From: Siphonodentalium dalli
Taxonomy: Eukaryota; Mollusca; Scaphopoda; Gadilida; Siphonodentaliidae
Reading direction: 5' to 3'
Length of the DNA stretch: 64,000 nucleotides
Assembly: GCA_032622095.1 (NCBI GenBank)
Contig: CP136062.1
Span: forward strand, 37,822,918 to 37,886,917
The position numbers and the translations under genes were made by a program. Position 1 is the first letter of the stretch. Every line of letters starts with the position of its first letter. Positions 61,201-64,000 of this stretch are shown here, in pieces. Below the pieces are notes generated by a model. The model did not search any database and was not told the DNA's origin. It was given only the letters and a program-made list of their open reading frames with translations.

Positions 61201-61740
61201 AGAAAAACAATAAAACGCATACAGTTTCGTTCATATATACCATGACTATCGCGTAAACAGCATGTTATCATAAAGATTTACTATATTTTACCTAAGCAAG
61301 AGCCTGATTGTGCTACAGAAGACAGCACAATGCTGCTGGCTAATCACACACAAATGACATAAACGCTCTTTATTCGTTCCATATCAGGAATTCACCAACA
61401 AAGAACGCTCTTTATGTTTACCATCATAATATAAACAAACACCAGAAAAGTTACTTTTTATGCTTTTGTTTACATAACAATAGTCAAAGATATGACAATA
61501 ACATACTGTGTATGCGATATTTCTTATTTGTATATGGACAAAGTCTGTCTACATTTTGTTGTTCTTTCTGTTTGTGGCGGCATTTGACGGGTGGAAATAT
61601 TTTCACAGGATACCCACCGCCAAGGCCAACCGTACCTTTAACTGTCATGTCTTATTTCCAGGAGCTGCGTTCTTACCTGCTAGTATTTCATATCTTATCG
61701 GCACAAACTTGTTCGGACCACTTGCCCATAAAATGGGAAG
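34121..61740 (+). CDS. VMAT: Vesicular monoamine transporter, partial gene (exons 1-10, 3' end outside window)
   Basis: A proton-coupled antiporter of the SLC18 family (major facilitator fold, 12 TM) that loads dopamine, serotonin, histamine or related amines into synaptic and secretory vesicles. Seen: ten exons with GT-AG borders and fully compatible phases give 361 residues plus two bases, colinear with human VMAT2 to the end of TM8. By my alignment D35, K144, R195, N310, E317, W323, F339 and Y346 match human D33, K138, R189, N305, E312, W318, F334 and Y341, residues known for proton coupling, amine and tetrabenazine binding, and gating. TM1 reads [16 protein letters not shown], as in VMATs; VAChT has a different sequence here. 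Intron lengths are 611, 3074, 5152, 2094, 1779, 4455, 1848, 3704 and 3818 bp. TM9-12 and the C-tail are not found before 64000. Whether it is ancestral VMAT or a VMAT1/2-like paralogue cannot be told. No promoter could be identified. Confidence 0.95.
34257..34320. repeat. 21-bp direct repeat directly behind the VMAT exon 1 donor
   Basis: Three copies of cggaaacacccgatacggac + a, about nine bases inside intron 1. Confidence 0.92.
34330..34645. repeat. Repeat family F, copy 2 (VMAT intron 1)
   Basis: gtccacttaattttcgaacc + cccagattacattatataaa, through gcattccgggagccataacg and gggggaaatgtttctatgat. It starts about 80 bp after the exon 1 donor, behind the 21-bp repeats. Confidence 0.78.
34665..34832. 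repeat. Foldback element T, partial copy before VMAT exon 2
   Basis: Two tandem right-arm pieces (tttccgatgactggcaacaa...ccatatttccgactaaatcc...tgaaaag) followed by the arm end gtcgattatttagagcatta. The repeat ends 26 bp before the exon 2 acceptor. Confidence 0.7.
34859..35067 (+). CDS. VMAT: VMAT exon 2 (end of TM1, luminal loop 1)
   Basis: Completes Val43 and encodes residues 44-112, starting [12 protein letters not shown]. It forms most of the large luminal loop 1, poorly conserved in the family except that it is glycosylated. It has four N-glycosylation sequons (NVT, NAT, NRT, NES), with a fifth (NVT) at the start of exon 3, and two Cys (VCYN, MRCRN). The acceptor is tattccag (AG at 34857-34858); the donor is GTCAGT at 35068, phase 0. 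The open frame runs about 180 bp past the donor; exon 3 joins in phase here, so that extension is taken as intron. Confidence 0.9.
35132..35372. mobile_element. MITE family U, copy 2 (VMAT intron 2)
   Basis: TIR tttaaagggggactgtatac / gtgcacagtccccctttaaa, interior tggctcaaattcattcattc. It starts 65 bp after the exon 2 donor; the open frame running past exon 2 reads into it. Confidence 0.8.
35463..35922. mobile_element. MITE family C, copy 3 (VMAT intron 2), TATA target duplication
   Basis: TIRs TGTGACCCGCCATATCAAAT / ATTTGATATGGCGGGTCACA, flanked by TATA on both sides (35459-35462, 35923-35926; the core could be TA). Hairpins at 35509-35583 and 35800-35875. Interior core gagcagacgacactcttcta...gtgtggggctccctgcag. 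Confidence 0.9.
35938..36455. mobile_element. Foldback/MITE family AB (VMAT intron 2)
   Basis: Left arm gtataaaatattagacatga + gtcgaagacctgtcc...gcttctatcgattaatattg; the right arm is the inverse and is present twice as a 122-bp direct repeat (36230-36350, 36352-36455). The centre shows nothing recognised. Confidence 0.8.
36833..37386 (+). mobile_element. MITE family I, copy 2 (VMAT intron 2)
   Basis: TIR aggtttggcaattcc / gaattgccagacct, with subterminal palindromic tagctacaatagc...gctattgtagcta arrays at both ends. About 555 bp; 80-90% like 56116-56668 by eye. Confidence 0.82.
37635..38117. mobile_element. piggyBac-like MITE family B, copy 4, ending 24 bp before VMAT exon 3
   Basis: TTAA at 37635-37638 and 38114-38117; TIR CCCTTTCAGTGCCAGG. 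It contains one intact hairpin (37997-38072) next to the right end and a long A/T-rich interior shared inversely with 11089-11482. Confidence 0.85.
38142..38287 (+). CDS. VMAT: VMAT exon 3 (luminal loop 1, TM2)
   Basis: Encodes residues 113-160 and two bases of Arg161. It ends the luminal loop with an acidic/His stretch ([10 protein letters not shown]) and carries TM2 with [19 protein letters not shown], almost identical to vertebrate VMAT; Lys144 matches human K138. The trailing TNR begins the MFS motif-A loop. The acceptor is ttctttcacag (AG at 38140-38141) and the donor GTAGGT at 38288, phase 2. TTAA-flanked MITEs end 24 bp before it and begin 18 bp after it. Confidence 0.95.
38306..38698. 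mobile_element. piggyBac-like MITE family A, copy 5, starting 18 bp after VMAT exon 3
   Basis: TTAA 38306-38309 and 38695-38698. Hairpins at 38329-38405 and 38476-38551. Family F abuts its right end directly. Confidence 0.9.
38697..39125. mobile_element. MITE family F, complete copy 3 (VMAT intron 3)
   Basis: TIR ggtccacttaattttcgaac at the left and gactcgaaaattaagtgggc at the right. It abuts the family A element ending at 38698. Confidence 0.82.
39990..40467. mobile_element. MITE family F, copy 4 (inverted, VMAT intron 3)
   Basis: Starts ggcccacttaattttcgagt and ends ggttcgaaaattaaatgggc. The interior is the reverse of copy 3 (taccggataagttgataata-type block at about 40355). 39130-39990 shows no gene. 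Confidence 0.8.
40755..41640. repeat. 36-bp minisatellite (about 24 units, VMAT intron 3)
   Basis: Unit ggtagcaggggactgaactc + taccttgtcagtccat. The 36-bp period gives 12-residue repeat frames on both strands, but units of about 34 bp (cttgtcgtccatggtaacag, near 40939, 41190 and 41334) shift the frame, so it is non-coding. Confidence 0.96.
41823..42242. mobile_element. MITE family C, copy 4 (VMAT intron 3), TATA target duplication
   Basis: Same TIRs as copy 3, flanked by TATA (41819-41822, 42243-42246). Hairpins at 41869-41944 and 42121-42196; the interior core is inverted relative to copy 3. Confidence 0.9.
42295..42820. mobile_element. hAT-like non-autonomous element (VMAT intron 3)
   Basis: Ends CAGGGGGGGGG / CCCCCCCCTG with an 8-bp direct repeat TATATTTC at 42287-42294 and 42821-42828 (the C is shared with the TIR). 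CAGGG ends and 8-bp duplications fit hAT. The interior has repeated gtgcccacccacc and cattttttgacacccac; no transposase. Confidence 0.65.
42846..43288. mobile_element. MITE family H, copy 2 (VMAT intron 3)
   Basis: ctgggcaagtggtcctgcta at the left and acagcatcatagaacattag + caggaat at the right (right end eroded). The interior matches copies 1 and 3. It ends 150 bp before exon 4. Confidence 0.8.
43440..43498 (+). CDS. VMAT: VMAT exon 4 (TM3)
   Basis: A 59-bp exon that completes Arg161 and encodes [19 protein letters not shown] (162-180) plus one base. This is the cytosolic TM2-3 turn and TM3; human VMAT2 has IGYPIPIFAGFCIMFVSTI. The acceptor is tttatttcag (AG at 43438-43439) and the donor GTAAGT at 43499, phase 1. 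Confidence 0.93.
43785..43836. repeat. 15-bp tandem repeat, three copies
   Basis: Unit atggaacacttatat. Confidence 0.92.
44306..44670. mobile_element. piggyBac-like MITE family A, copy 6 (VMAT intron 4, reverse)
   Basis: TTAA 44306-44309 and 44667-44670. Hairpins at 44442-44517 and 44572-44646, with the shortest spacer in the window (about 55 bp). Preceded by two copies of a 38-bp direct repeat at 44226-44302. Confidence 0.88.
44890..45046. repeat. Imperfect palindrome (foldback V3, VMAT intron 4)
   Basis: gatataagattttatgaaac + gagtttgataaattt pairs with aaatttatcaaacgagtttc and its continuation, around acaacgagtcgtagacgag. Confidence 0.82.
45593..45676 (+). CDS. VMAT: VMAT exon 5 (TM4)
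   Basis: Completes Ser181 and encodes residues 182-208 plus one base: [20 protein letters not shown], then SSCSSVA. The [16 protein letters not shown] block is a VMAT hallmark and contains Arg195 (human R189). The acceptor is cttattgcag (AG at 45591-45592); the donor is GTAAGT at 45677, phase 1. Confidence 0.94.
45677..46390. other. VMAT intron 5, 5' part: nothing recognised
   Basis: No element ends, tandem repeats or frames of note. Likewise 46963-47455 (intron 5, 3' part), 47549-47860 and 47950-48300 (intron 6) and 51240-52003. Confidence 0.5.
46396..46957. mobile_element. MITE family W with 5-bp target duplication (VMAT intron 5)
   Basis: TIR CAGGTCAGGCACATC / GATGTGCCTGACCTG, then subterminal attccactattatagtggta repeats (three at the left, two at the right). 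TTAGT flanks both ends (46391-46395, 46958-46962). A short minus-strand frame inside (46606-46821) is not recognisable. Confidence 0.85.
47456..47548 (+). CDS. VMAT: VMAT exon 6 (loop 4/5, TM5)
   Basis: Completes Gly209 and encodes residues 210-239: [19 protein letters not shown] followed by [11 protein letters not shown]. This is the cytosolic loop with the D-R-E-R-G signature and the start of TM5. The acceptor is tttttgtag (AG at 47454-47455) and the donor GTGAGT at 47549, phase 1. Confidence 0.95.
47860..47952 (-). repeat. Dispersed repeat AA
   Basis: Inverse of 5505-5650, 26885-27000 and 62455-62570, all built on gataactaaa...gaagaaatgttgttgttg and gaatcggattgagtacctt. Confidence 0.65.
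48301..48737. mobile_element. Chimeric MITE: family A ends with family C interior (VMAT intron 6)
   Basis: TTAA 48301-48304 and 48734-48737; family A TIR and right subterminal block (ttaggctgttgaagctttat). Between hairpins 48325-48400 and 48600-48675 lies the family C core (cagacgacactcttctat, gtgtggggctcccttcaggg) instead of the A spacer. Confidence 0.88.
48905..49078. mobile_element. MITE family G (VMAT intron 6)
   Basis: TIR agggtgtctgtcatttgcag / aaatgacagacaccct, and inner arms aatgaggtccccagagggtg / caccctctggggacctcatt. The right arm is present twice in tandem. Confidence 0.82.
49270..49672. mobile_element. MITE family K, copy 2 (VMAT intron 6)
   Basis: Same long inverted arms as 1209-1549: tgtttgcacg...tttcgttatagaaaac at the left and gttttctacgacaaaatgc...cgtgcaaacttgcc at the right, with accaaagctaacgacatgag in the interior. 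A partial copy lies at 53340-53470. Confidence 0.7.
49990..50235 (-). repeat. Degenerate second copy of the MADF-fragment repeat
   Basis: Shares tggctgcggacacacgtag, the following cgatg...gtatgacaatttattatg block and the gcatattcgcacaatgag...agcctttt block with 22915-23100. The reading frame is broken. It lies in VMAT intron 6. Confidence 0.6.
50692..51211. mobile_element. MITE family H, copy 3 (VMAT intron 6)
   Basis: The most complete copy: cccctggtcaagtggtcctg at the left, caggaccacttgaccagggg at the right, with atatc(a/c)-like flanks on both sides. No minisatellite expansion. Confidence 0.88.
52004..52093 (+). CDS. VMAT: VMAT exon 7 (TM5-TM6)
   Basis: Completes Val240 and encodes residues 241-269: [17 protein letters not shown] and [12 protein letters not shown], the TM5 end, short luminal loop and TM6 of the family. 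The acceptor is atcatttcag (AG at 52002-52003); the donor is GTAAGT at 52094, phase 1. The last 13 exon bases with the donor are the first of three tandem 24-bp copies (52081-52152). Confidence 0.94.
52081..52152 (+). repeat. 24-bp tandem triplication of the exon 7 donor
   Basis: ttctttgatggatgtaagta + atta three times (52081, 52105, 52129). Copy 2 has GC at the donor position (gatgcaagta). Copy 1 contains the real exon end and donor. Confidence 0.95.
52470..53025. repeat. 92-bp minisatellite (six units, VMAT intron 7)
   Basis: Unit from ggagtgggggtagtgggtat through caccacaagaaccgtctgtc and gccacgtcactcaccgcatg to ctcatgggagct. Units differ by one G (frame-shifting) or a few bases; the last is the most diverged. 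The repeated open frames are artefacts. Confidence 0.96.
53728..53838. mobile_element. MITE family G, further copy (VMAT intron 7)
   Basis: gcagaatgaggtcccaagat...gatgctagatagc...caccctcttgggacctcatt. A lone arm lies at 53476-53508. Confidence 0.8.
53942..54043 (+). CDS. VMAT: VMAT exon 8 (central cytosolic loop, start of TM7)
   Basis: Completes Cys270 and encodes residues 271-303: [20 protein letters not shown] and [13 protein letters not shown]. This matches the loop between the two six-helix halves and the KDPYILIAAG entry into TM7. The acceptor is gacttgcgcag (AG at 53940-53941); the donor is GTAAGT at 54044, phase 1. The 3' end plus donor is the first unit of a 37-bp tandem array continuing into the intron. 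Confidence 0.93.
54014..54150 (+). repeat. 37-bp tandem array of the exon 8 3' end plus donor
   Basis: Unit tcaaagataaatatatcata + attgctgctggtaaggc at 54014 (real exon 8 end and donor), 54051, 54088 and, partial, 54125. Two more units lie at about 55891-55955, beyond an inserted segment. Confidence 0.95.
54559..55753. mobile_element. 1.2-kb inverted-repeat element rich in AGAACC/GGTTCT (VMAT intron 8)
   Basis: Ends acactcttagaa / ttcttagagtgt. Dozens of ggttct and agaacc words fill both ends. A 60-bp block (atggaatagcgtacgatgat + aatatagtatgtt) is repeated at 54897 and 55268. No protein. It sits between the two halves of the exon 8 donor array. Confidence 0.7.
55891..55958 (+). repeat. Displaced copies of the exon 8 donor unit
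   Basis: ataatatctgctggtaagtc and atcataattgctgctggtaa + gtctca, period 37, both with GTAAGT. They lie 1.86 kb from the exon 8 end. Confidence 0.9.
55968..56100. repeat. Imperfect palindrome (foldback V4, VMAT intron 8)
   Basis: tgtttgaataccgaaatatc pairs weakly with gagatgtttcaagtattcaa, around cacgagcggctccagac. The distal sequence tctttttgttacatgcgcc matches tctttttattacatgcgct at 17675, so V1 and V4 are one family. Confidence 0.65.
56116..56668 (+). mobile_element. MITE family I, copy 3 (VMAT intron 8)
   Basis: Starts caggtctggcaattcccaaa and ends atagagaatgggccagacct, with the same interior as copy 2. It lies just downstream of a foldback repeat (55968-56100). Confidence 0.82.
56855..57277. 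mobile_element. piggyBac-like MITE family A, copy 8 (VMAT intron 8, reverse)
   Basis: TTAA 56855-56858 at the left, TTGA at the right (mutated). The left hairpin is reduced to gtgcc + tatataagagaatgcattgg (about 57003-57033); the right one is intact (57179-57253). Just before it, 56758-56853 holds a free-standing relative of the C core (agagccccacatatactgga, gcagacgacactc, gaggctccctg) behind its own TTAACCCTTTA. Confidence 0.85.
57463..57790 (+). repeat. Degenerate tandem copies of the exon 9 acceptor and exon start
   Basis: ctcttggta(g/t)-containing units begin at about 57463, 57513, 57571, 57619, 57683 and 57738 (the real one), spaced 48-64 bp. Each continues with ttccataacgtttggtaaca-like and tgggtatngctatg sequence. 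The copy at 57619 is almost identical to the true junction. Confidence 0.9.
57748..57843 (+). CDS. VMAT: VMAT exon 9 (TM7)
   Basis: Completes Gly304 and encodes residues 305-335: [20 protein letters not shown] and [11 protein letters not shown]. Asn310, Glu317 and Trp323 match human N305, E312 and W318. The luminal Cys that follows MET-M in human VMAT2 is His329 here, and HAPEW resembles VAChT more than vertebrate VMAT. The acceptor is ctcttggtag (AG at 57746-57747) and the donor GTCGGT at 57844, phase 1. The acceptor with the first about 30 exon bases is the last of about six degenerate tandem copies starting near 57463. Confidence 0.92.
58206..59283. mobile_element. Putative hAT-like non-autonomous element (VMAT intron 9)
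   Basis: catacagggcccaaacaaaa at the left and ccccggccctgtatgataac at the right, with gacccacccaccccggccct blocks at 59030-59060 and 59250-59275 as in 42695-42810. No exact target duplication was found. No protein. Confidence 0.5.
59429..59735. repeat. 23-bp minisatellite (about 13 units, VMAT intron 9)
   Basis: Unit gtttacaacctgggtaatag + cat, nearly invariant (one acaacatgg variant at about 59527). Confidence 0.97.
59740..60670. other. VMAT intron 9, unremarkable stretch
   Basis: No element ends or tandem repeats recognised; one short frame (60120-60326) is without similarity. Confidence 0.5.
60676..61126. mobile_element. piggyBac-like MITE family D, copy 2 (VMAT intron 9)
   Basis: Left TTAA 60676-60679 and end acttccatgacaggagctg; right end gaagctccagtcatgaaaggg. 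The degenerate left hairpin (60721-60768) and the right hairpin (61009-61085) enclose a long spacer of repeated tttttcttacattctttaac. Confidence 0.7.
61140..61641. mobile_element. MITE family S, copy 2, ending about 20 bp before VMAT exon 10
   Basis: Starts tttaaaggcacgtgaggcc and ends ggccaaccgtacctttaa. The interior matches 12207-12739 (aaacgctctttattcgttcc, aagaacgctctttatgttta, tttgtttacataacaa). The branch-point region of exon 10 probably lies in this element. Confidence 0.78.
61662..61740 (+). CDS. VMAT: VMAT exon 10 (TM8)
   Basis: Completes Gly336 and encodes residues 337-361 plus two bases of Arg362: [18 protein letters not shown] and PLAHKMG. Phe339 and Tyr346 match human F334 and Y341. 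The acceptor is cttatttccag (AG at 61660-61661) and the donor GTAAAT at 61741, phase 2. A MITE ends about 20 bp before the exon. The next exon (TM9) was not found in the remaining 2.2 kb. Confidence 0.95.
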
Positions 61741-61839
61741 GTAAATGAAATATACAGTACACAAAATGTTTAAAACACATGAATATTAATCCAAATTAAC
61801 AACACACATCGCCAGTCATATATATTTATTAAATGCAAT

Positions 61840-62095
61840 GAGTATCGATGGCGAAATCATTTGAGTTAAGTTTATCCGTGATTTTTGCGTCCGAATATGG
61901 ATGCAAATATTTACAATTGGGCATAGTTCAGACAGTGTTTTCTATGGAGTTGTATGGTCGATTTCTTTGAGATAGTTGGCGATGTTAGTAGAATGCCACA
62001 TTCTCCCAGTTGACATAGCGCCTGAGTACTAGTTTATCAGTTTCACGCACCCGAACAAGTCCATAATATGTCTTTAAATATAACACCATTTAAAA
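61840..62095. repeat. Dispersed repeat Y, copy 3 (inverted, VMAT intron 10)
   Basis: ggcgatgttagtagaatg and cacgcacccgaacaagtcca are the reverse of 16380-16640. Confidence 0.68.
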
Positions 62096-62553
62096 TCTGT
62101 GGTATTTCATTTAACAATCATTCGGCGTTCAGAGCAACAACAAGACCAAGGTATTTGAAGGTACTTACCGATTAAATACCCTAAACTACTATTTCTTTGG
62201 CGTCGGGTGTAAACATATTTGATTTGAGTCGAGGGACCTACGCATCAAAGCTCAGGGTGATCAGATATCCATTTTTGAAGTTTGTTATTTCAATTGTTTG
62301 TGTCCTTCAAACACGCCGTCAAAAAGGGTGGTTTTGGTCAAGATTGCGGATGAAGATGGATAACACTAAAAACAAGTGGTAATACGGCCATATTTCGTTG
62401 AACTAAATATTGATAAATAACACGTTTTGGGAAATTTGATACCATAGTTTACAGTGGTTGTCTTGCGATAAATCGATGCTGATAACTAAAGCGTATCTTG
62501 AAGAAATGTTGTTGTTGTTTTATCTTGATGATATGCGGACCCTCTGATCGGAT

Positions 62554-62652
62554 TGAGTAACTGTAAACACAAGATGTGAGAATGATTGAGTAACTGTAAA
62601 CACAAGATGTGAGAATGATTGAGTAACTGTAAACACAAGATGTGAGAATGCG
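62554..62652. repeat. 33-bp tandem repeat, three copies (VMAT intron 10)
   Basis: Unit gattgagtaactgtaaacac + aagatgtgagaat, seeded at the end of an AA repeat (62455-62570). Confidence 0.93.
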
Positions 62653-62689
62653 ACACAAAAATCATTAGCGAGCTGATAAGCGCAGGACA

Positions 62690-62790
62690 TTTTCAGAATG
62701 AGGTACCGAGAGGGTGAATTTAGTGTCGCTATCCCGCATAGCGGATTAGCATCACTAAATTCACCATCTGGGGACCTCATTATGCTTAGG
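62690..62790. mobile_element. MITE family G, further copy (VMAT intron 10)
   Basis: cagaatgaggtaccgagagg...gattagcatcactaaattca...ctggggacctcattatgc. Another single arm lies at 63001-63045. Confidence 0.8.
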
Positions 62791-63234
62791 CCTCATCTTC
62801 TCTGGAAAGTTTCTTCATTATCAAATTTCTATAGAACCTTCTGCATACAGATTCTATTTCTTTTTAGTTCAGTTTCTCTATACCCCAAACTGGCAGACGA
62901 CACATTGAATAATCGAGGTTCTCAATGGGTGTACATCACACTATTCACCATTTGAGAGTTTCAAATATGTGTCTATGTCTCCCATAACAGATAAGGCCAT
63001 GCAGTATGAGGTCCCAGAGGGTGAATTTGGTGATGCTGAATTTACGTTCGTGTAGAATCGACGTGTGAGGGGGTTATCTTGCTTATATATCTTCGTGTTA
63101 TATGACCATAGGGGCAGCCTTTTCCAATTACATTGTCCAATCGTCTGTCAGCTTATCCGTGCAAATAGAGATCTCTAAGTATTTGACATTAGACTCTCGT
63201 GAAATAATCATAACAATCAATATCTAGTTGCCAT

Positions 63235-64000
63235 TTAAAGACCGTTCGAGTTGCCATGTAGAGGCCGTTCGGTTTGCCACGAAGAGACCGTTCGAGTTGC
63301 CATGTAGAGGCCGTTCGGTTTGCCATGTAGAGATCGTTCTAGCAGCCGTGTACAGAGTACTCGAGTAGCCATGTAGAGACCGTTCGAGTTGTCCATTTGA
63401 GACCGGTCGAGTAGCCATGTAGACACCGTTAGAGTTGTCATGTTGAAACTGTTCTAGTAGCCATGTAGAGACCGTTCGAGTAGCCACGTAGAAACCGTCT
63501 ATTAACCATGTAGAGTCCGTTCGAGTTGCCACGTGGAGACCATGTAGAGACCGTTCGAGTAGCCACGTAGAGACCGTTCGAGTTGTATTGCTGATACCGT
63601 TCGAGTTGCCACGTAGAAACCGTTCTATTAGCCATGTAGAGTCCGTTCGAGTTGCCGTGTGAAGACCGTGTAGAGACCGTTCGGATAGCCACGTAGATTA
63701 CGGTAGATACCGTTCGAGTAGCTATGTAGAGACCGTTCGAGTAGCCATGTAGAGGCCGCTCGAGTTGTCATGTTGAGACCGTTCGAGTTGCCATGTTGAG
63801 ACCGTTCTAGCAGCCGTGTACAGAGTACTCGAGTAGCCACGTAGAGACCGTTCGAGTTGTCCATTTGAGACCGGTCGAGTAGCCATGTAGACTCCGTTAG
63901 AGTTGTCATGTTGAAACTGTTCTAGTAGCCATGTAGAGACCGTTCGAGTAGCCACGTACGTAGAGGCCGTTATAGTAGCCACGCAGATACCCTTCGAATA
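63235..64000. repeat. 23-bp minisatellite with higher-order repeat, running off the window
   Basis: Unit gaccgttcgagtagccatgt + aga, about 33 diverged units. A block around agcagccgtgtacagagtac (63341) recurs at 63809, a 468-bp higher-order period. Open frames on the minus strand reflect the 23-bp period without stops and are not genes. Confidence 0.95.

Noticed and set aside
34121-61740. Assignment as VAChT (SLC18A3) rather than VMAT
   Set aside because: TM1 ([13 protein letters not shown]), the ITNPFIG block, [11 protein letters not shown] and the multi-exon structure match VMAT; VAChT is usually intron-poor and differs at these motifs. Only the HAPEW loop is VAChT-like.
63224-63982. Minus-strand repeat proteins (SNGLYMATRTV-like)
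   Set aside because: 23-bp minisatellite read in frame; no other coding evidence.
1-64000. tRNA, rRNA or other structural RNA genes
   Set aside because: None recognised by eye on either strand; a covariance-model search could still find a tRNA.

Overview
This is eukaryotic, animal (invertebrate metazoan) genomic DNA: AT-rich, with no dense ORFs and one gene split by GT-AG introns, embedded in short inverted-repeat transposons (MITEs), foldback elements and minisatellites. The species cannot be named from the sequence. A conserved vesicular monoamine transporter gene and the mix of piggyBac-like, hAT-like and Helitron-like non-autonomous elements with a CR1/L2-like LINE tail suggest a marine invertebrate, but that is inference.

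The only protein-coding gene I can support is a VMAT (SLC18A1/2 type) on the + strand. Ten coding exons were placed at 34121-34247, 34859-35067, 38142-38287, 43440-43498, 45593-45676, 47456-47548, 52004-52093, 53942-54043, 57748-57843 and 61662-61740. Their phases agree exactly (1,0,2,1,1,1,1,1,1,2) and together they encode 361 complete residues, TM1 to about TM8. The remaining exons (TM9-12, C-terminus) lie beyond the right edge. Residues that I align with human VMAT2 D33, K138, R189, N305, E312, W318, F334 and Y341 are all present.

Region by region. 1-34 kb (upstream of the first coding exon): no host gene recognised; MITEs, foldbacks, a 23-bp minisatellite (6.8-7.3 kb), a 29-bp minisatellite grown inside the terminal repeat of a MITE (8.2-8.9 kb), two head-to-tail Helitron-like elements (13.87-14.53 kb), a LINE 3' end (21.86-22.56 kb), a MADF-like relic (23.0-23.2 kb), a degenerate GT-rich tandem region (26.1-26.8 kb) and low-complexity arrays (29.6-31.6 kb). 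34-62 kb: the VMAT gene, whose introns hold most of the other mobile elements and 36-, 92- and 23-bp minisatellites. 62-64 kb: intron 10 so far, ending in another 23-bp minisatellite with a higher-order repeat.

Two patterns stand out. First, a module made of two perfect hairpins of about 67 bp (32-33-nt arms, 3-nt loop), bounded by CCCTGTGCC...GGCACAGGG, occurs about 30 times as half-modules. It sits inside at least four MITE families that otherwise have different terminal repeats, and one copy (48301-48737) is a clear chimera carrying the interior of another family. Second, three consecutive VMAT exons (7, 8, 9) have their own splice-junction segments tandemly duplicated into the adjoining intron, giving ladders of decoy donors or acceptors. 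The decoy donors that were translated lead straight into in-frame stops.
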